NCBI GenBank assembly: GCA_000509225.1
Contig: BAOK01000001.1
Span: forward strand, 372,001-436,000
Length of the DNA stretch: 64,000 nt
Source: Parvibaculaceae bacterium Mf 1.05b.01
GTDB lineage: Bacteria; Pseudomonadota; Alphaproteobacteria; Parvibaculales; Parvibaculaceae
Direction: 5' to 3'
How positions within the stretch are numbered: position 1 is the first letter of the stretch; the number at the start of each line of letters is the position of its first letter. The position numbers were made by a program, and so were the translations under genes. The notes under the pieces were generated by a model, which was not told the origin of the DNA, did no database searches, and was given only the letters and a program-made list of their open reading frames with translations. This document shows, in pieces, positions 17,418 to 27,264 of this stretch.

Positions 17418-18488
17418 ATGACCCAAGACAAGAAGAGAGACGAACGTGTTGCCGAGCTCTATCGCTCAGTGAAAGAGCGTATTCTGGTGCTCGATGGCGC
17501 GATGGGGTCCTTGATACAGGGCTATGGTCTGGAGGAAGCAGACTATCGCGGTGATATTCTGAAAGACCATCATGTTGATGTGAAAGGGGACAATGAACTT
17601 CTGTCTCTCACACGTCCTGACGTGATCCGCGAAATTCATTTGAACTATTATCGTGCAGGTGCGGATTTTGCGGAGACGAACACGTTTGGCTCCAACACGG
17701 TCGCCCAGGGAGACTATGAGCTGGAGCATCTGGCTTATGAGATGAATGTTGCCAGTGCAAAGATTGCGCGTGAGGCAGCGGACATTGCAGAAGCTGAAGA
17801 TGGACGCGTACGCTATGTGGTCGGCACGCTTGGGCCCACACCGCGGACAGCCTCGCTGTCGCCGGATGTCAACGATCCAGGTTTCCGGAATATCACCTTT
17901 GACGCGCTGGAAGATGCCTATGCCGAGGCGACACGCGGCCTGATTGAGGGTGGCTCTGACGCCATTATGGTCGAGACCATCTTTGACACACTGAACGCCA
18001 AGGCCGCGCTGGTTGCGATCCAGAATGTTTTCGCTGAGACCGGTGTTGAGCTGCCGGTGATGATCTCCGGCACGATTACAGATGCATCGGGCCGACTTCT
18101 CTCAGGGCAAACGGTTGAAGCGTTCTGGTACTCCGTGCGTCACGTGAAACCGTTCTCAATTGGTCTTAACTGTGCGTTGGGTGCTGAACAGCTTCGCCAG
18201 TACATTGATACGCTCGCGCGGATTTCAGATGCCGATGTATCGGCCCATCCAAATGCCGGATTGCCGAATGAGTTTGGGGAATATGATCAGTCTCCTGAAG
18301 CGATGGCTGCGCTCGTCGGTGAGTTTGCGGAAAGTGGTCTTGTGAATATTGTTGGTGGATGTTGCGGCTCAACACCGGACCATATCGCAGCAATTGTTGA
18401 AGCTGTTTCGACTGCGGCGCCTCGCGAAATTCCCAAGATAGAAACCCGCATGCGTTTGTCAGGGCTTGAGCCCTTCGTGCACGGATAG
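17418..18488 (+). CDS. metH: methionine synthase, homocysteine-binding module (split MetH, part 1)
   Basis: A 356-residue protein equal to the N-terminal homocysteine S-methyltransferase module of MetH. It has [15 protein letters not shown], the zinc ligands in [11 protein letters not shown] and in VGGCCGST, and ends right after that module. AAGGAGGA lies upstream of the ATG, 14 bases after metF. In most bacteria this module is fused to the rest of MetH; here an 11-base gap and a separate start divide the enzyme. The two proteins must act together. Confidence 0.92.
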   Translation: MTQDKKRDERVAELYRSVKERILVLDGAMGSLIQGYGLEEADYRGDILKDHHVDVKGDNELLSLTRPDVIREIHLNYYRAGADFAETNTFGSNTVAQGDYELEHLAYEMNVASAKIAREAADIAEAEDGRVRYVVGTLGPTPRTASLSPDVNDPGFRNITFDALEDAYAEATRGLIEGGSDAIMVETIFDTLNAKAALVAIQNVFAETGVELPVMISGTITDASGRLLSGQTVEAFWYSVRHVKPFSIGLNCALGAEQLRQYIDTLARISDADVSAHPNAGLPNEFGEYDQSPEAMAALVGEFAESGLVNIVGGCCGSTPDHIAAIVEAVSTAAPREIPKIETRMRLSGLEPFVHG

Positions 18489-18499
18489 GAATACAGTAC

Positions 18500-21157
18500 A
18501 TGTCCAATCAGACCGCCACGTTTATCAACGTGGGCGAACGAACCAATGTGACCGGTTCAGCCAAATTTAAGAAACTCATTCTCGAGGATGATTATGAAGC
18601 TGCTCTGGCTGTTGCGCTTCAGCAGGTGGAGAGTGGTGCACAAATCATCGATGTGAATATGGATGAGGGCATGTTGGACTCGGAAGCTGCAATGGTGCGC
18701 TTCTTGAATCTCATCGCATCGGAACCGGATATCTCCCGTGTGCCAGTGATGATTGACTCGTCCAAATGGAACGTCATCGAAGCCGGTCTGAAATGTGTGC
18801 AAGGCAAGGCGATCGTTAATTCGATTTCGCTGAAAGAAGGTGAAGAAGCGTTCCTTGAACAGGCGCGCAAGGTGAAAGCCTATGGTGCAGCCGTCGTCGT
18901 TATGGCTTTCGACACAGAGGGTCAGGCGGACACGGCTGACCGGAAATTTGAGATCTGTGAGCGATCCTACAAGCTCCTGACGGAGACGGTTGGCTTGCCG
19001 CCCGAAGACATTATTTTTGATCCTAATATCTTTGCTGTCGCGACGGGCATCGAGGAGCACCATGATTATGGTGTCGCTTTCATTGAAGGGACGCGCCGCA
19101 TCAAGGAGAACCTGCCGCACTGTCACGTGTCAGGGGGTGTTTCCAACGTCTCGTTCTCATTCCGTGGCAACAATGCTGTGCGCGAGGCCATGCATTCTGT
19201 GTTCCTTTATCACGCCATCAAGGCGGGTATGGATATGGGGATTGTGAATGCCGGTCAGCTGGCGATTTATGAAGACATTCCCACAGAACTCAGAGATGCG
19301 GTTGAAGATGTCATCCTGAATCGCCGTGATGATGCAACCGAGCGGCTGCTTGATGTTGCCGAACAATTCAAGGGAGAGGGCGGCAAGAAAAAGGTTGAAG
19401 ACCTTTCCTGGCGTGAAGTGCCGGTCAAAGACCGGCTCCGCCATGCCCTTGTGAATGGGATCACTGCCTTCATTGAGGAAGATACGGAAGAAGCCCGTCA
19501 GGAAGCGGAGCGTCCGCTTCATGTGATTGAAGGGCCGTTGATGGACGGCATGAACGTTGTCGGCGACCTTTTCGGTGCCGGCAAAATGTTCCTGCCCCAG
19601 GTGGTGAAGTCTGCGCGTGTGATGAAGCAGGCGGTGGCCTATCTCATGCCTTACATGGAGAAGGAAAAAGAGGAACTTGGGATTACCGAAGATTCCTCCA
19701 ATGGCACCATCCTGATGGCGACGGTGAAGGGCGATGTGCATGACATTGGCAAGAACATCGTGGGTGTTGTTCTGCAATGTAACAATTACAAGGTGATTGA
19801 CCTGGGTGTCATGGTGCCAGCCGCGAAGATCCTTGAAACGGCCAAAGAAGAGAAGGTCGACATTATCGGGCTTTCCGGACTGATCACACCGAGCCTTGAT
19901 GAGATGTGTCACGTTGCAGCCGAAATGGAACGCCAGGACTTTAGCGTACCGCTATTGATCGGTGGCGCGACCACAAGCCGTGTGCATACGGCGGTAAAGA
20001 TCCACCCAAATTATGACAAAGGCCAGGCGGTCTACGTCCCAGATGCCAGTCGCGCCGTGGGGGTTGCAAACTCGTTGCTCTCTGACACGCAGGCTGATCA
20101 ATACAAAACCGGGATCGCTGAAGAGTACAGTCAAATGGCTGAAGCTCATGCGCGCGGGCAATCCAAGGGCGAACGCCTGTCGCTGGCCGATGCCCGGGCC
20201 AATCACTTCGCCATTGATTTCGCCGAGTATGTGCCGCCGAAACCCACCTTTCTTGGGTTGAAGACAATCGATGACGTCTCATTAGAGGATCTGGTGCCTT
20301 ACATCGATTGGACGCCATTCTTTGCGACCTGGGAAATGAAGGGCAGCTATCCGCGCATTCTGACTGACGATAAGATGGGTGAGGCTGCAACGCAGCTTTT
20401 CAAAGACGCGCAGAAGCTTCTTGATCAGATGGTGGGCGAGAAGTGGCTCTCACCTAAAGGGGTTGTCGGATTCTGGCCGGCGAACCGGATCGCGGAAGAC
20501 GATATTGAGCTCTACTCAGACGATACACGGGAACACCGACTCGCCATGTTCCATACGCTTCGTCAGCAGATGGCACGGAAGAATGACCGGGCGCATGTTG
20601 CGTTGGCTGATTTTGTGGCTGAACCGGGTATCCATGATTATGTGGGCGGCTTTGCCGTCACCGCCGGTCATGGGGAGGACGAACATGTGGCGCGGTTTGA
20701 TGCGGACCATGATGATTATTCCAAAATTCTGATGCAGGCCCTTGCTGACAGGTTTGCCGAAGCGTTTGCGGAATATTTGCACGCACGGGTTCGCCGTGAA
20801 TTCTGGGGCTATGCGGATGAAAGCGCACTGTCGGAAGAGGACCTGATCGCTGAAAAGTATCACGGTATTCGCCCCGCACCTGGCTATCCGGCACAGCCTG
20901 ACCACACAGAAAAACGGACGCTCTTCCGGCTTTTAGAAGCTGAACGGAGAACAGGAATCACGCTCACGGAAAGCTGTGCCATGTGGCCCGGCTCGTCTGT
21001 GTCCGGACTCTATTTTTCACACCCGGACAGCTACTACTTTGGTGTAGGCCGGGTGGAGAAAGATCAGGTGCAAGACTATGCTGCGCGGAAGGGCATGAGC
21101 GTTGATGAGACGGAACGCTGGTTGGCGCCGGTGCTCAACTACGCCCCAGGGCGCTGA
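18500..21157 (+). CDS. metH: methionine synthase, folate, cobalamin and activation modules (split MetH, part 2)
   Basis: An 885-residue protein with the remaining MetH modules: pterin-binding barrel ([31 protein letters not shown]), cobalamin cap, B12-binding Rossmann domain with the ligand motif DVHDIGKN, and the C-terminal SAM-dependent reactivation domain ([26 protein letters not shown]). It carries the methyl group from 5-methyl-THF via cobalamin to homocysteine held by the partner at 17418-18488. AGGA lies nine bases before the ATG. No cobalamin riboswitch is seen ahead of it. Confidence 0.94.
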   Translation: MSNQTATFINVGERTNVTGSAKFKKLILEDDYEAALAVALQQVESGAQIIDVNMDEGMLDSEAAMVRFLNLIASEPDISRVPVMIDSSKWNVIEAGLKCVQGKAIVNSISLKEGEEAFLEQARKVKAYGAAVVVMAFDTEGQADTADRKFEICERSYKLLTETVGLPPEDIIFDPNIFAVATGIEEHHDYGVAFIEGTRRIKENLPHCHVSGGVSNVSFSFRGNNAVREAMHSVFLYHAIKAGMDMGIVNAGQLAIYEDIPTELRDAVEDVILNRRDDATERLLDVAEQFKGEGGKKKVEDLSWREVPVKDRLRHALVNGITAFIEEDTEEARQEAERPLHVIEGPLMDGMNVVGDLFGAGKMFLPQVVKSARVMKQAVAYLMPYMEKEKEELGITEDSSNGTILMATVKGDVHDIGKNIVGVVLQCNNYKVIDLGVMVPAAKILETAKEEKVDIIGLSGLITPSLDEMCHVAAEMERQDFSVPLLIGGATTSRVHTAVKIHPNYDKGQAVYVPDASRAVGVANSLLSDTQADQYKTGIAEEYSQMAEAHARGQSKGERLSLADARANHFAIDFAEYVPPKPTFLGLKTIDDVSLEDLVPYIDWTPFFATWEMKGSYPRILTDDKMGEAATQLFKDAQKLLDQMVGEKWLSPKGVVGFWPANRIAEDDIELYSDDTREHRLAMFHTLRQQMARKNDRAHVALADFVAEPGIHDYVGGFAVTAGHGEDEHVARFDADHDDYSKILMQALADRFAEAFAEYLHARVRREFWGYADESALSEEDLIAEKYHGIRPAPGYPAQPDHTEKRTLFRLLEAERRTGITLTESCAMWPGSSVSGLYFSHPDSYYFGVGRVEKDQVQDYAARKGMSVDETERWLAPVLNYAPGR

Positions 21158-21312
21158 CTTCTGCCATTTTTTCGATCTTTCGGCTAAGTGTCTAGGTTTG
21201 GTAAACTGAAACAACTAGATCTCTTTTATGGAAAAACAGATCTTTTAGCCATTCTTTAACCGTGTTGTCCAACCATGGTTCTATTCAGCGCGGGGCTGGA
21301 AAGAACTAGGGG

Positions 21313-22599
21313 ATGGTTATGACTCAGATCGATACGGTTCAAGACACTGGCGTAATGGAAGAGTTGGAACGACGCGTGCTTTTCACGCGGATCACCGAAG
21401 CAGACTCATCTGCTCTGAGGGAGTTTAAAGATGTTCTGGCACAGCGAATGGAAGAATTACTGGATGAGTTCTATTCGCATGTAACGTCGGTTCCCAACCT
21501 CAATGCTCTTTTTCGAGATGAAGCACACATTGCGCATGCAAGAGCAGCGCAGAAGAAGCATTGGATGTTGCGGGTCTTTTCCGGCAATTTTGATGCGGAC
21601 TATGTTGCCAGTGTTTCCGCCATCGGGCATGCCCATGCGCGCATTGGCCTCGATCCACGCTGGTATATCGGCGCCTATTGTTTTGTGATCGGCCGACTGC
21701 ATGCGATTGCACAGGAAACTTACATTGATGATCCTGAGCAGATGTTGCGGGTCTTTGATGCGATCAACAAAGCGGTCTTTCTGGATATGGATTTTGCCAT
21801 TTCAATCTACATTGATCAGGCAAAAGAAATGGCGACGACGCTCCTGAAACAGCAGGCCGAACGGTTCGAAGAAAACGTCAAGGATGTTGTCACGTCTGTG
21901 TCGAATGCTGCGACGGAACTTGAAGCAACAGCGGGAACGGTGGCTGCAGCAGCGGAAGAGTCCGCCTCCCAATCCGGCACTGTGTCTGCTGCAACTGAGG
22001 AATGTCAGGCCTCGATTGCAAGCATCAAAGATCAGTTTCAGAATGCCTTGGAATTTACGCGCTCTGCAGTTGAGCAGGCGGGCTCTGCTGAGACGACGAT
22101 TGGTGGGCTGAATACGTCAGCGGACGCCATTGGCGAATTCTCGAAAACCATCAGCGATATTGCCGGACAGACCAACCTCTTGGCGCTGAATGCAACGATT
22201 GAAGCGGCTCGCGCCGGTGATGCTGGCAGAGGGTTTGCTGTGGTTGCGAGTGAGGTGAAAGCGCTCGCCCAGCAGACGGCCAATGCGACAGAGGAGATTG
22301 CCTCGCGCATTGATGCCATCCAGAAAGAAGTACAGACCACCGGTGGGGCCATTAGCGAAGTTGCCATGACGATCAAGAAGATTGACGAAATGTCGTCTGA
22401 GATTTCTGGCGCAATGGGTGAACAGGAAGTCGCCATGCAGGAAGTGGCCACCAACGTTACCGGCATCAGTGAAGCGTCTGCCCAGACCAGCCAGGCGACC
22501 ACCGAGACCATGTCGGCAACGGCCGAGCTTGCCAAACAATCGACTGTTCTTGAGGAGCGCGTTGATGCGTTCCTCGCAGAGGTCCGCGCTGCGGGCTAA
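21313..22599 (+). CDS. globin-coupled sensor methyl-accepting chemotaxis protein, soluble
   Basis: A 428-residue protein without membrane helices. Residues about 15-180 are a protoglobin sensor domain; the likely heme-binding histidine is His108 in [10 protein letters not shown], followed by DPRWYIGAY. Residues about 190-428 are an MCP signalling domain with the hairpin tip [20 protein letters not shown] and [16 protein letters not shown]. Such HemAT-like receptors sense oxygen or other gases and drive CheA. No che genes lie nearby. Two start codons (21313, 21319) are close; the first is used. Two hairpins follow the stop. Confidence 0.88.
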   Translation: MVMTQIDTVQDTGVMEELERRVLFTRITEADSSALREFKDVLAQRMEELLDEFYSHVTSVPNLNALFRDEAHIAHARAAQKKHWMLRVFSGNFDADYVASVSAIGHAHARIGLDPRWYIGAYCFVIGRLHAIAQETYIDDPEQMLRVFDAINKAVFLDMDFAISIYIDQAKEMATTLLKQQAERFEENVKDVVTSVSNAATELEATAGTVAAAAEESASQSGTVSAATEECQASIASIKDQFQNALEFTRSAVEQAGSAETTIGGLNTSADAIGEFSKTISDIAGQTNLLALNATIEAARAGDAGRGFAVVASEVKALAQQTANATEEIASRIDAIQKEVQTTGGAISEVAMTIKKIDEMSSEISGAMGEQEVAMQEVATNVTGISEASAQTSQATTETMSATAELAKQSTVLEERVDAFLAEVRAAG

Positions 22600-22626
22600 C
22601 CCGGCCCGCACTTCCCCTGCGGTCCC

Positions 22627-22690
22627 GTCGCGTTCCCACCACAACGCGACAAGACGGAGTGCTGGCCACCCCCAGCGCTCCGTTTGGTGT
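22627..22690 (+). terminator. tandem hairpins after the globin-coupled receptor gene
   Basis: The first hairpin is GTCGCGTT (22627-22634) with AACGCGAC (22643-22650). The second has a 12-base arm (22654-22665) pairing with 22672-22683, with one G-T pair and a six-base loop, then TTTGGTGTTT. The second resembles a rho-independent terminator with a short T tract. It separates the receptor gene from the convergent GHKL gene. Confidence 0.65.
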
Positions 22691-22798
22691 TTGGGGCAGC
22701 GTTGTCGGTTTTCCTTTCGGCGTGCTCAACGTTAGAGCGCGGGCCGGTCGCTCCTTATCTGGCAGGAGAGGTGAGACATCTGTCACTGACATTTGTGA

Positions 22799-24391
22799 TT
22801 AGAACTTCAGAGAAAAGAGTTTCTTGAGAACCTGTTCAACGGCTTTACGGAAATTCTTGATGTCTGTGTCCGTAATATCCACCGTAGCCCTCTCATGGAT
22901 AAGCTTGTTTCGCACTTTGTAGTAGTGACCTATGCGTTTTAGTGTCGCTTCCGGAATCGGCACGTGGTTCGTTATTGCTCCGATTACATCGTCTCTTCTT
23001 TTAAACAGCTCCTTTATGTGGCGATCCGAAAATTGAGAATGCGGGAATAAATCCTGTCGATTTATGATGAATTCTTTGAGCGCAATTTCAAAATTGCTGT
23101 CCAGAAGCAACAGCGCAGCGCGGTTCTTAGTGTCTAGCTTCTGCCGGGTTATAATTTCGATGAGGCTTATCGATTCAACGAGCCCCAAGGTCCACGGCTG
23201 CTCCAGAATCTGTTTTCGATTCTTCTGCTTGAGCTTTTCTGCCTGCAGTTTTCTTACTTTTGGCAACTCCGGTAGCACAAGTTTCAGTGAGGATCCTGAT
23301 GTGGGCGCTTGTTGTTTGCTGATGGTACCTTTGGTGTGAGGGAATACATTTTCAGCCCAGTCATTTTTTGTCCGTCTCGACAGTTTGCTAAAGTGGGACA
23401 CCAATGGCCGAAGAATGGATTGTAGTTCTTGAAAAATGGGGTGCGCGTAGTTGATGCCAGTTTTGTTGCTTGTCCAGGGCATCGCTTGAGCTGCGCCATT
23501 GAGCTTTACTATCGCTCGGCATAAAGAAGCATCAGGATGTGGAACACCGGCTTCAGAGGAAACAAAATACCCAACTTCACGGGCCTTTAGTTCTTTGACG
23601 ATGAGTCTATCGTTGCAGTAAAAATAAGCGCCGTAATTGTCCAGTTCAGGATCGCGATCTCGAATTAGCCCGGCAACAATTTCTACAGTGACGATTTTTT
23701 TGTCAGCCGCTTCGACCTTGAATGTGATCTTTTGTGGTTCCTGGCCTGGCGGGTATGCCCATTTATCGAATTTCTGGCTCTTGATGACCCTGTTATTCAC
23801 CCTAATTTGGCATTTTCTGCTGATGAATAATGAGTAGATTTCGCCCAATCGATCAGCGATACGGTCTATGTCTTCTTGTGAAAACGGACTTCTTAGCTGG
23901 GAAATCTCAACCGTTGTCGATCGAGCCTTAATTGGAGGGATTGAATAAACCGGAATTTCCCAGTCTTCATTCTCGAGCCAATCTTTTGTTACGTCGATTT
24001 GAGAGCTAATGCCGTTGCCCTTGCGGGTTCTAATTTCAACATGTTCGCCAAGTGCTATGCTCGCTCGTTTGCTGCCGACACCAAAAATACCAATTGATTT
24101 GCCACTGGGGTCATTGCTGGAGCCACCTGGCACAACTAGCAAGCGCAGAGAGTCCGAGCTAACGCCACCTGCATTGTCCGTTACAGAAATGATCTGGCGA
24201 ATTGGATCTAACGCAATGTCAATTCTTAGCTCACGGGCGCGCTGCGATGATGTCCAGATATCGATGGCATTATCAATAAGTTCACAGATGCCAGTCTGGA
24301 GATCATAGTCACTAATTATCGACCAAAATAACCGCTTTTCCGGCGTTCCGTCGATCGGACTGACTTCTGTTTTTCGAGCTACGTCATCCAT
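22799..24391 (-). CDS. GHKL-type ATPase with HEPN-like C-terminal motif, possible defence protein
   Basis: A 530-residue soluble protein. The N-terminal 200 residues carry the GHKL (HSP90/MORC-like) ATP-binding motifs: N box ELIDNAID (37-44), DNAGGV (72-77) and GIFGVGSKRASIALG (101-115). A middle region has a second-domain feel like the GHKL transducer. The last 100 residues are helical and end with RNKLIHE (Arg494, His499), the R-x4-H signature of HEPN RNases. The gene is AT-rich beside its neighbours: 22 of 60 bases G or C in 23041-23100 against 37 of 60 in 22201-22260. It stands alone. A role in phage defence is inference; I cannot name the family. Confidence 0.75.
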   Translation of the reverse strand: MDDVARKTEVSPIDGTPEKRLFWSIISDYDLQTGICELIDNAIDIWTSSQRARELRIDIALDPIRQIISVTDNAGGVSSDSLRLLVVPGGSSNDPSGKSIGIFGVGSKRASIALGEHVEIRTRKGNGISSQIDVTKDWLENEDWEIPVYSIPPIKARSTTVEISQLRSPFSQEDIDRIADRLGEIYSLFISRKCQIRVNNRVIKSQKFDKWAYPPGQEPQKITFKVEAADKKIVTVEIVAGLIRDRDPELDNYGAYFYCNDRLIVKELKAREVGYFVSSEAGVPHPDASLCRAIVKLNGAAQAMPWTSNKTGINYAHPIFQELQSILRPLVSHFSKLSRRTKNDWAENVFPHTKGTISKQQAPTSGSSLKLVLPELPKVRKLQAEKLKQKNRKQILEQPWTLGLVESISLIEIITRQKLDTKNRAALLLLDSNFEIALKEFIINRQDLFPHSQFSDRHIKELFKRRDDVIGAITNHVPIPEATLKRIGHYYKVRNKLIHERATVDITDTDIKNFRKAVEQVLKKLFSLKF

Positions 24392-24484
24392 TCGCCTTAC
24401 CTATGCGGCCTGACCAAATTGTCAGACTACCGACTATGAATGGATAATTTTATTTTGCAATGGTGATTTCGATGGTATGCATAG

Positions 24485-25027
24485 CTACCCCAAAACCCCC
24501 GTCGGCAGGCCGTCGATGCTGGTCTGGTTTTTCTCGTCCCAATAATCTTCAACGCCATTGCGACCTTTCTTGTCAGCCCAGTCGCGCAGCACATCGCGCT
24601 CGCCTTCATACTCATAGAGGGGGACCGCATAGCCGCAGCTGGTCTGCACCAGGTCAATTTTCATTCGGTAGTACTGGCGTGAGCCGGTTTCTGCCGGGAT
24701 GAGTTTTTCACATGCGGTCCAGTCCGGGTCCCGCGGGTGGATGGTCTGTGCTTCCCCATAAACACGCAGAATACGCGGTGGCCCTTCAAGGGCGCACCAC
24801 ATGATGGTCATGCGGTTGGTATCGGCCAGGTGTGCTGCGGTTTCATTGCCGGAACCTGTGAGGTTCATCCAGATGAGTTCGTTTGGTCCGGTGACCTTGA
24901 GACTGTCATGGCCCTTGGGAGAGAGATTGACCCGGCCTTCTGTGGCGGCTGTCGCCACGAAAAAGACCTTCTGCTTTTCGATGAATTTGATCAGGGGGTC
25001 TGCCAATTCTGGAAACTGCTTTGCCAT
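24485..25027 (-). CDS. pyridoxamine 5'-phosphate oxidase-related FMN-binding protein
   Basis: A 180-residue protein with the split-barrel pattern of PNPOx-related flavoproteins: FFVATAATEGRVNLSPKG near the N-terminus, then LIWMNLTGSGNETAAHLADT, TIMWCALEGPPRILRVYGEA and a C-terminal SCGYAVPLYEYEGERD. It is not PdxH itself, as length and C-terminus differ. Relatives bind FMN or F420 and reduce small molecules; the substrate is unknown. GAGAG abuts the ATG. Confidence 0.8.
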   Translation of the reverse strand: MAKQFPELADPLIKFIEKQKVFFVATAATEGRVNLSPKGHDSLKVTGPNELIWMNLTGSGNETAAHLADTNRMTIMWCALEGPPRILRVYGEAQTIHPRDPDWTACEKLIPAETGSRQYYRMKIDLVQTSCGYAVPLYEYEGERDVLRDWADKKGRNGVEDYWDEKNQTSIDGLPTGVLG

Positions 25028-25145
25028 CTCTCTATGCCTTTACGTGTTCGGAGGAGTGAAGATAGGGGCTGCACCTGAAAACTTCCATGGCCAGACTGAG
25101 ATGAGAGGTCGGATTGGCTCCGTCGGGGAATGAGGGCGGTCCCGC

Positions 25146-26063
25146 TTACGCCATGTCTTCTGTCAGGCGTTCCAGGATGCAGCGACCCATTTCCGCATGG
25201 CGGCGATTGTCGACAAGCCCCGTGTCAAGAAGGATGACGCCGAAGATGACGGCCCAGCCTTTGGCGCGTGCCCAAAGCGCCGTGTCGCCATTGCCATAGG
25301 TTTTGATGGCGTTCTCACGCGCGTTTTGGTTTTCCAGCAGCATCCAGATGGAGGCGAGGTCGGTGGCGCGGTCGCCGCTGGTGATGTCGCCCCAATCGAT
25401 TATCGCGGCGATGCGGCCGTCGTTTACCAGCACGTTTCGCGCGTGCATGTCGCCATGCAACCAGGTGGGGTTGGTGTCTTCAGGTGCCGCCAGTGCTTCC
25501 GCCCAGGCCTGGTAGACCTGCGGGTTGATATCGTCTGTCTCTTCGAGGAGGCGCGCCATGCGCTCTTCATTGTTTTCAGCCCGTGTCGAGAGCGGAATGC
25601 CCCGGACGCGATTGGCAGGGGCGTCGGCGGGGGCGGGCTGGTGAAGCGCCTTTAGAAAACCTGCCAGAACGACAGCTTGATCATCTGATGGGTAGCCCAG
25701 ATCCGCCGCTTTGCCCTCGATCCAGGGAACAATACTCCAGGGCCAGGGATAGCCGTCATCTGCCACGCCCACACGGACAGGTGCGGAGATGGGGAGGGGC
25801 AGGCGCGATGCCAGCTTAGGCAGGCAGCGCTGCTCGTTTTCAATGCAGGGAACAGCGGCGGCGCGGCGGGGCAGACGCACCGTGTAGCTATCGCCCAAGC
25901 GAAACATCTCATTGTCAAAACCCACTTCAAAGCGTTCAAGTGGCAGGTGGGCCAGATCTGCGTGTTGGCTCTGCAAGAGACGCCTTACAAGAGCTTCGTC
26001 AATGTCCACTTCCGCCGGTGGGCTTCCGGGAGGCATTTCATAGGTGGGGGTGAAGTTGGTCAT
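25146..26063 (-). CDS. aminoglycoside phosphotransferase (APH) family kinase
   Basis: A 305-residue protein of the APH/choline kinase fold. The Brenner-type catalytic motif is WLHGDMHARNVLV, and the metal-binding DFG-like motif is IIDWGD. The N-lobe contains FDNEMFRLGDSYTVRLPRR. The start at 26063 (MTNFTPTYEMPPGS) is preferred over a longer in-frame start at 26117. Such genes are common in environmental bacteria; antibiotic resistance should not be assumed, since small-molecule kinases share this fold. Confidence 0.83.
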   Translation of the reverse strand: MTNFTPTYEMPPGSPPAEVDIDEALVRRLLQSQHADLAHLPLERFEVGFDNEMFRLGDSYTVRLPRRAAAVPCIENEQRCLPKLASRLPLPISAPVRVGVADDGYPWPWSIVPWIEGKAADLGYPSDDQAVVLAGFLKALHQPAPADAPANRVRGIPLSTRAENNEERMARLLEETDDINPQVYQAWAEALAAPEDTNPTWLHGDMHARNVLVNDGRIAAIIDWGDITSGDRATDLASIWMLLENQNARENAIKTYGNGDTALWARAKGWAVIFGVILLDTGLVDNRRHAEMGRCILERLTEDMA

Positions 26064-26156
26064 CACGGCCTCCAAATTGGGGGCGCGGACTATCCTCCCT
26101 TGGCAGAGGAAATGCAAGTGCGGTGGCCGGGCGGTTGGGGCAAAACTAAGTATGTT

Positions 26157-26753
26157 CTAATCGCGGACGTTCTCGCCACCATCATCTAACTCGGCCGGGC
26201 GGCTCCAATAGTTGAATTGTGGTGTCCAGTCTGATGTAGAGATGCCAGCGAGGCTAAGGAAATGCCAGACCGGCGAGTAAAGGTCTCCTGGACCGAACGC
26301 TGAGCGGCCGCGCGCCACGATCTTTCCTGCTGTGCGTTCGTAGACGGCAGCACCGGGGCAATTGTCATAGCCTGCCATCTTACATCGCTCAGTCATATAC
26401 GCGCCGCCCCCATGGGAGGCCATCGTGAATTTCCACCCTTGGTCAAGTGCCATGCGATGTTGGATTTCGGGTGGGTCTTTGGACACGAAGGTGACGGCCA
26501 TGGCGTCCTCTAGATGGTCCAATACACCGTTGATGCCGTCAGCCCATAGGGTGCAATAGCGGCACGCCTGACCCATATTGTGGATCATGAGAAGGCGCTC
26601 TCGTCCCCTGAACAGATCTGAAAGCGCAGCTTCCCCGTCAAGGGTTTTGAATGTGTAGTCGGGTACTTCTGCGCCTTCTTCTGCACGTCGGAGCGCTGCC
26701 AGAGTTTGTGACTTTTCCATGATTTCAAGTTCGAGCTTTTCTGCTTCGGTCAT
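26157..26753 (-). CDS. DUF899 thioredoxin-like protein
   Basis: A 198-residue protein with the DUF899 pattern: LSDLFRGRERLLMIHNMGQ, then ACRYCTLWADGINGVLDHLE with a Cys-x2-Cys motif, and AVTFVSKDPP. These proteins have a thioredoxin-like fold of unknown activity. The N-terminus is a charged helix. It stands 86 bases after the HxlR gene in the same direction and could share its transcript. Confidence 0.8.
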   Translation of the reverse strand: MTEAEKLELEIMEKSQTLAALRRAEEGAEVPDYTFKTLDGEAALSDLFRGRERLLMIHNMGQACRYCTLWADGINGVLDHLEDAMAVTFVSKDPPEIQHRMALDQGWKFTMASHGGGAYMTERCKMAGYDNCPGAAVYERTAGKIVARGRSAFGPGDLYSPVWHFLSLAGISTSDWTPQFNYWSRPAELDDGGENVRD

Positions 26754-26838
26754 CTTTCTCTTACCCTGGTGTTGCCTATCTATCGGGAAGGATGGTCGCT
26801 TCAGTGTCGCTCGGCCGTGCCTCCCGCGACAGGCTTTT

Positions 26839-27177
26839 TTAGGTCAAAGAGGCTGCCCATTTTTCTGACCATTGGTAGAGGCCGCCAAACTCTTCCTGAA
26901 GCTCTTTGCCTAGAGCTGTCAGCGCGTAGCCATCAGAGGTGGCGTCAACAAACTGCGCTTCTTTCAGTGCTTTAAGGCGGCTGTTCAATACGCTGGGGCT
27001 CACGCCGTCACAGGCCTCCTGCAGGGCGCGGAAAGTGAGCGAGCTGTCACGCAGTTCCCACAGAATGCGCAAGGCCCACCGCTGTCCCAGCAGATCAAGC
27101 AGCGCCATGATGGGTTTTCCTGTCGTCGATCCTCTTACCGGGTGTCCCGGTGTGGGGGATTTGGGTTTCTTTGCCAA
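26839..27177 (-). CDS. HxlR-family winged-helix regulator
   Basis: A 112-residue regulator with the HxlR pattern: ALLDLLGQRWALRILWELRD, LTFRALQEACDGVSPSVLNS and a C-terminal YALTALGKELQEEFGGLYQW. The start appears to be TTG (27177) with GAGG seven bases upstream; the frame is closed by a stop just before. It is divergent from the carboxymuconolactone-decarboxylase-like gene, with two palindromes between, so it likely controls that gene and itself. Confidence 0.85.
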   Translation of the reverse strand: MAKKPKSPTPGHPVRGSTTGKPIMALLDLLGQRWALRILWELRDSSLTFRALQEACDGVSPSVLNSRLKALKEAQFVDATSDGYALTALGKELQEEFGGLYQWSEKWAASLT

Positions 27178-27197
27178 GAAAATGCCTCACGTCTCTT

Positions 27198-27246
27198 GTG
27201 CTACTAAAAAAGTAGCACTATGTTGTTGCTATTAATTTAGTAGCAC
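27198..27246. promoter_or_regulatory. two palindromic operator candidates for the HxlR regulator
   Basis: GTGCTACT (27198-27205) and AGTAGCAC (27211-27218) form a perfect repeat around five adenines. A second, imperfect copy pairs 27226-27234 with TAGTAGCAC at 27238-27246 (seven of nine). Both lie in the 87 bases between divergent genes. Confidence 0.6.
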
Positions 27247-27264
27247 ATAATCCGGAGAGACCCA

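Noticed and set aside
18489-18499. metH as a frameshifted pseudogene
   Set aside because: Both halves are intact at domain boundaries, and each has a ribosome site and start codon.
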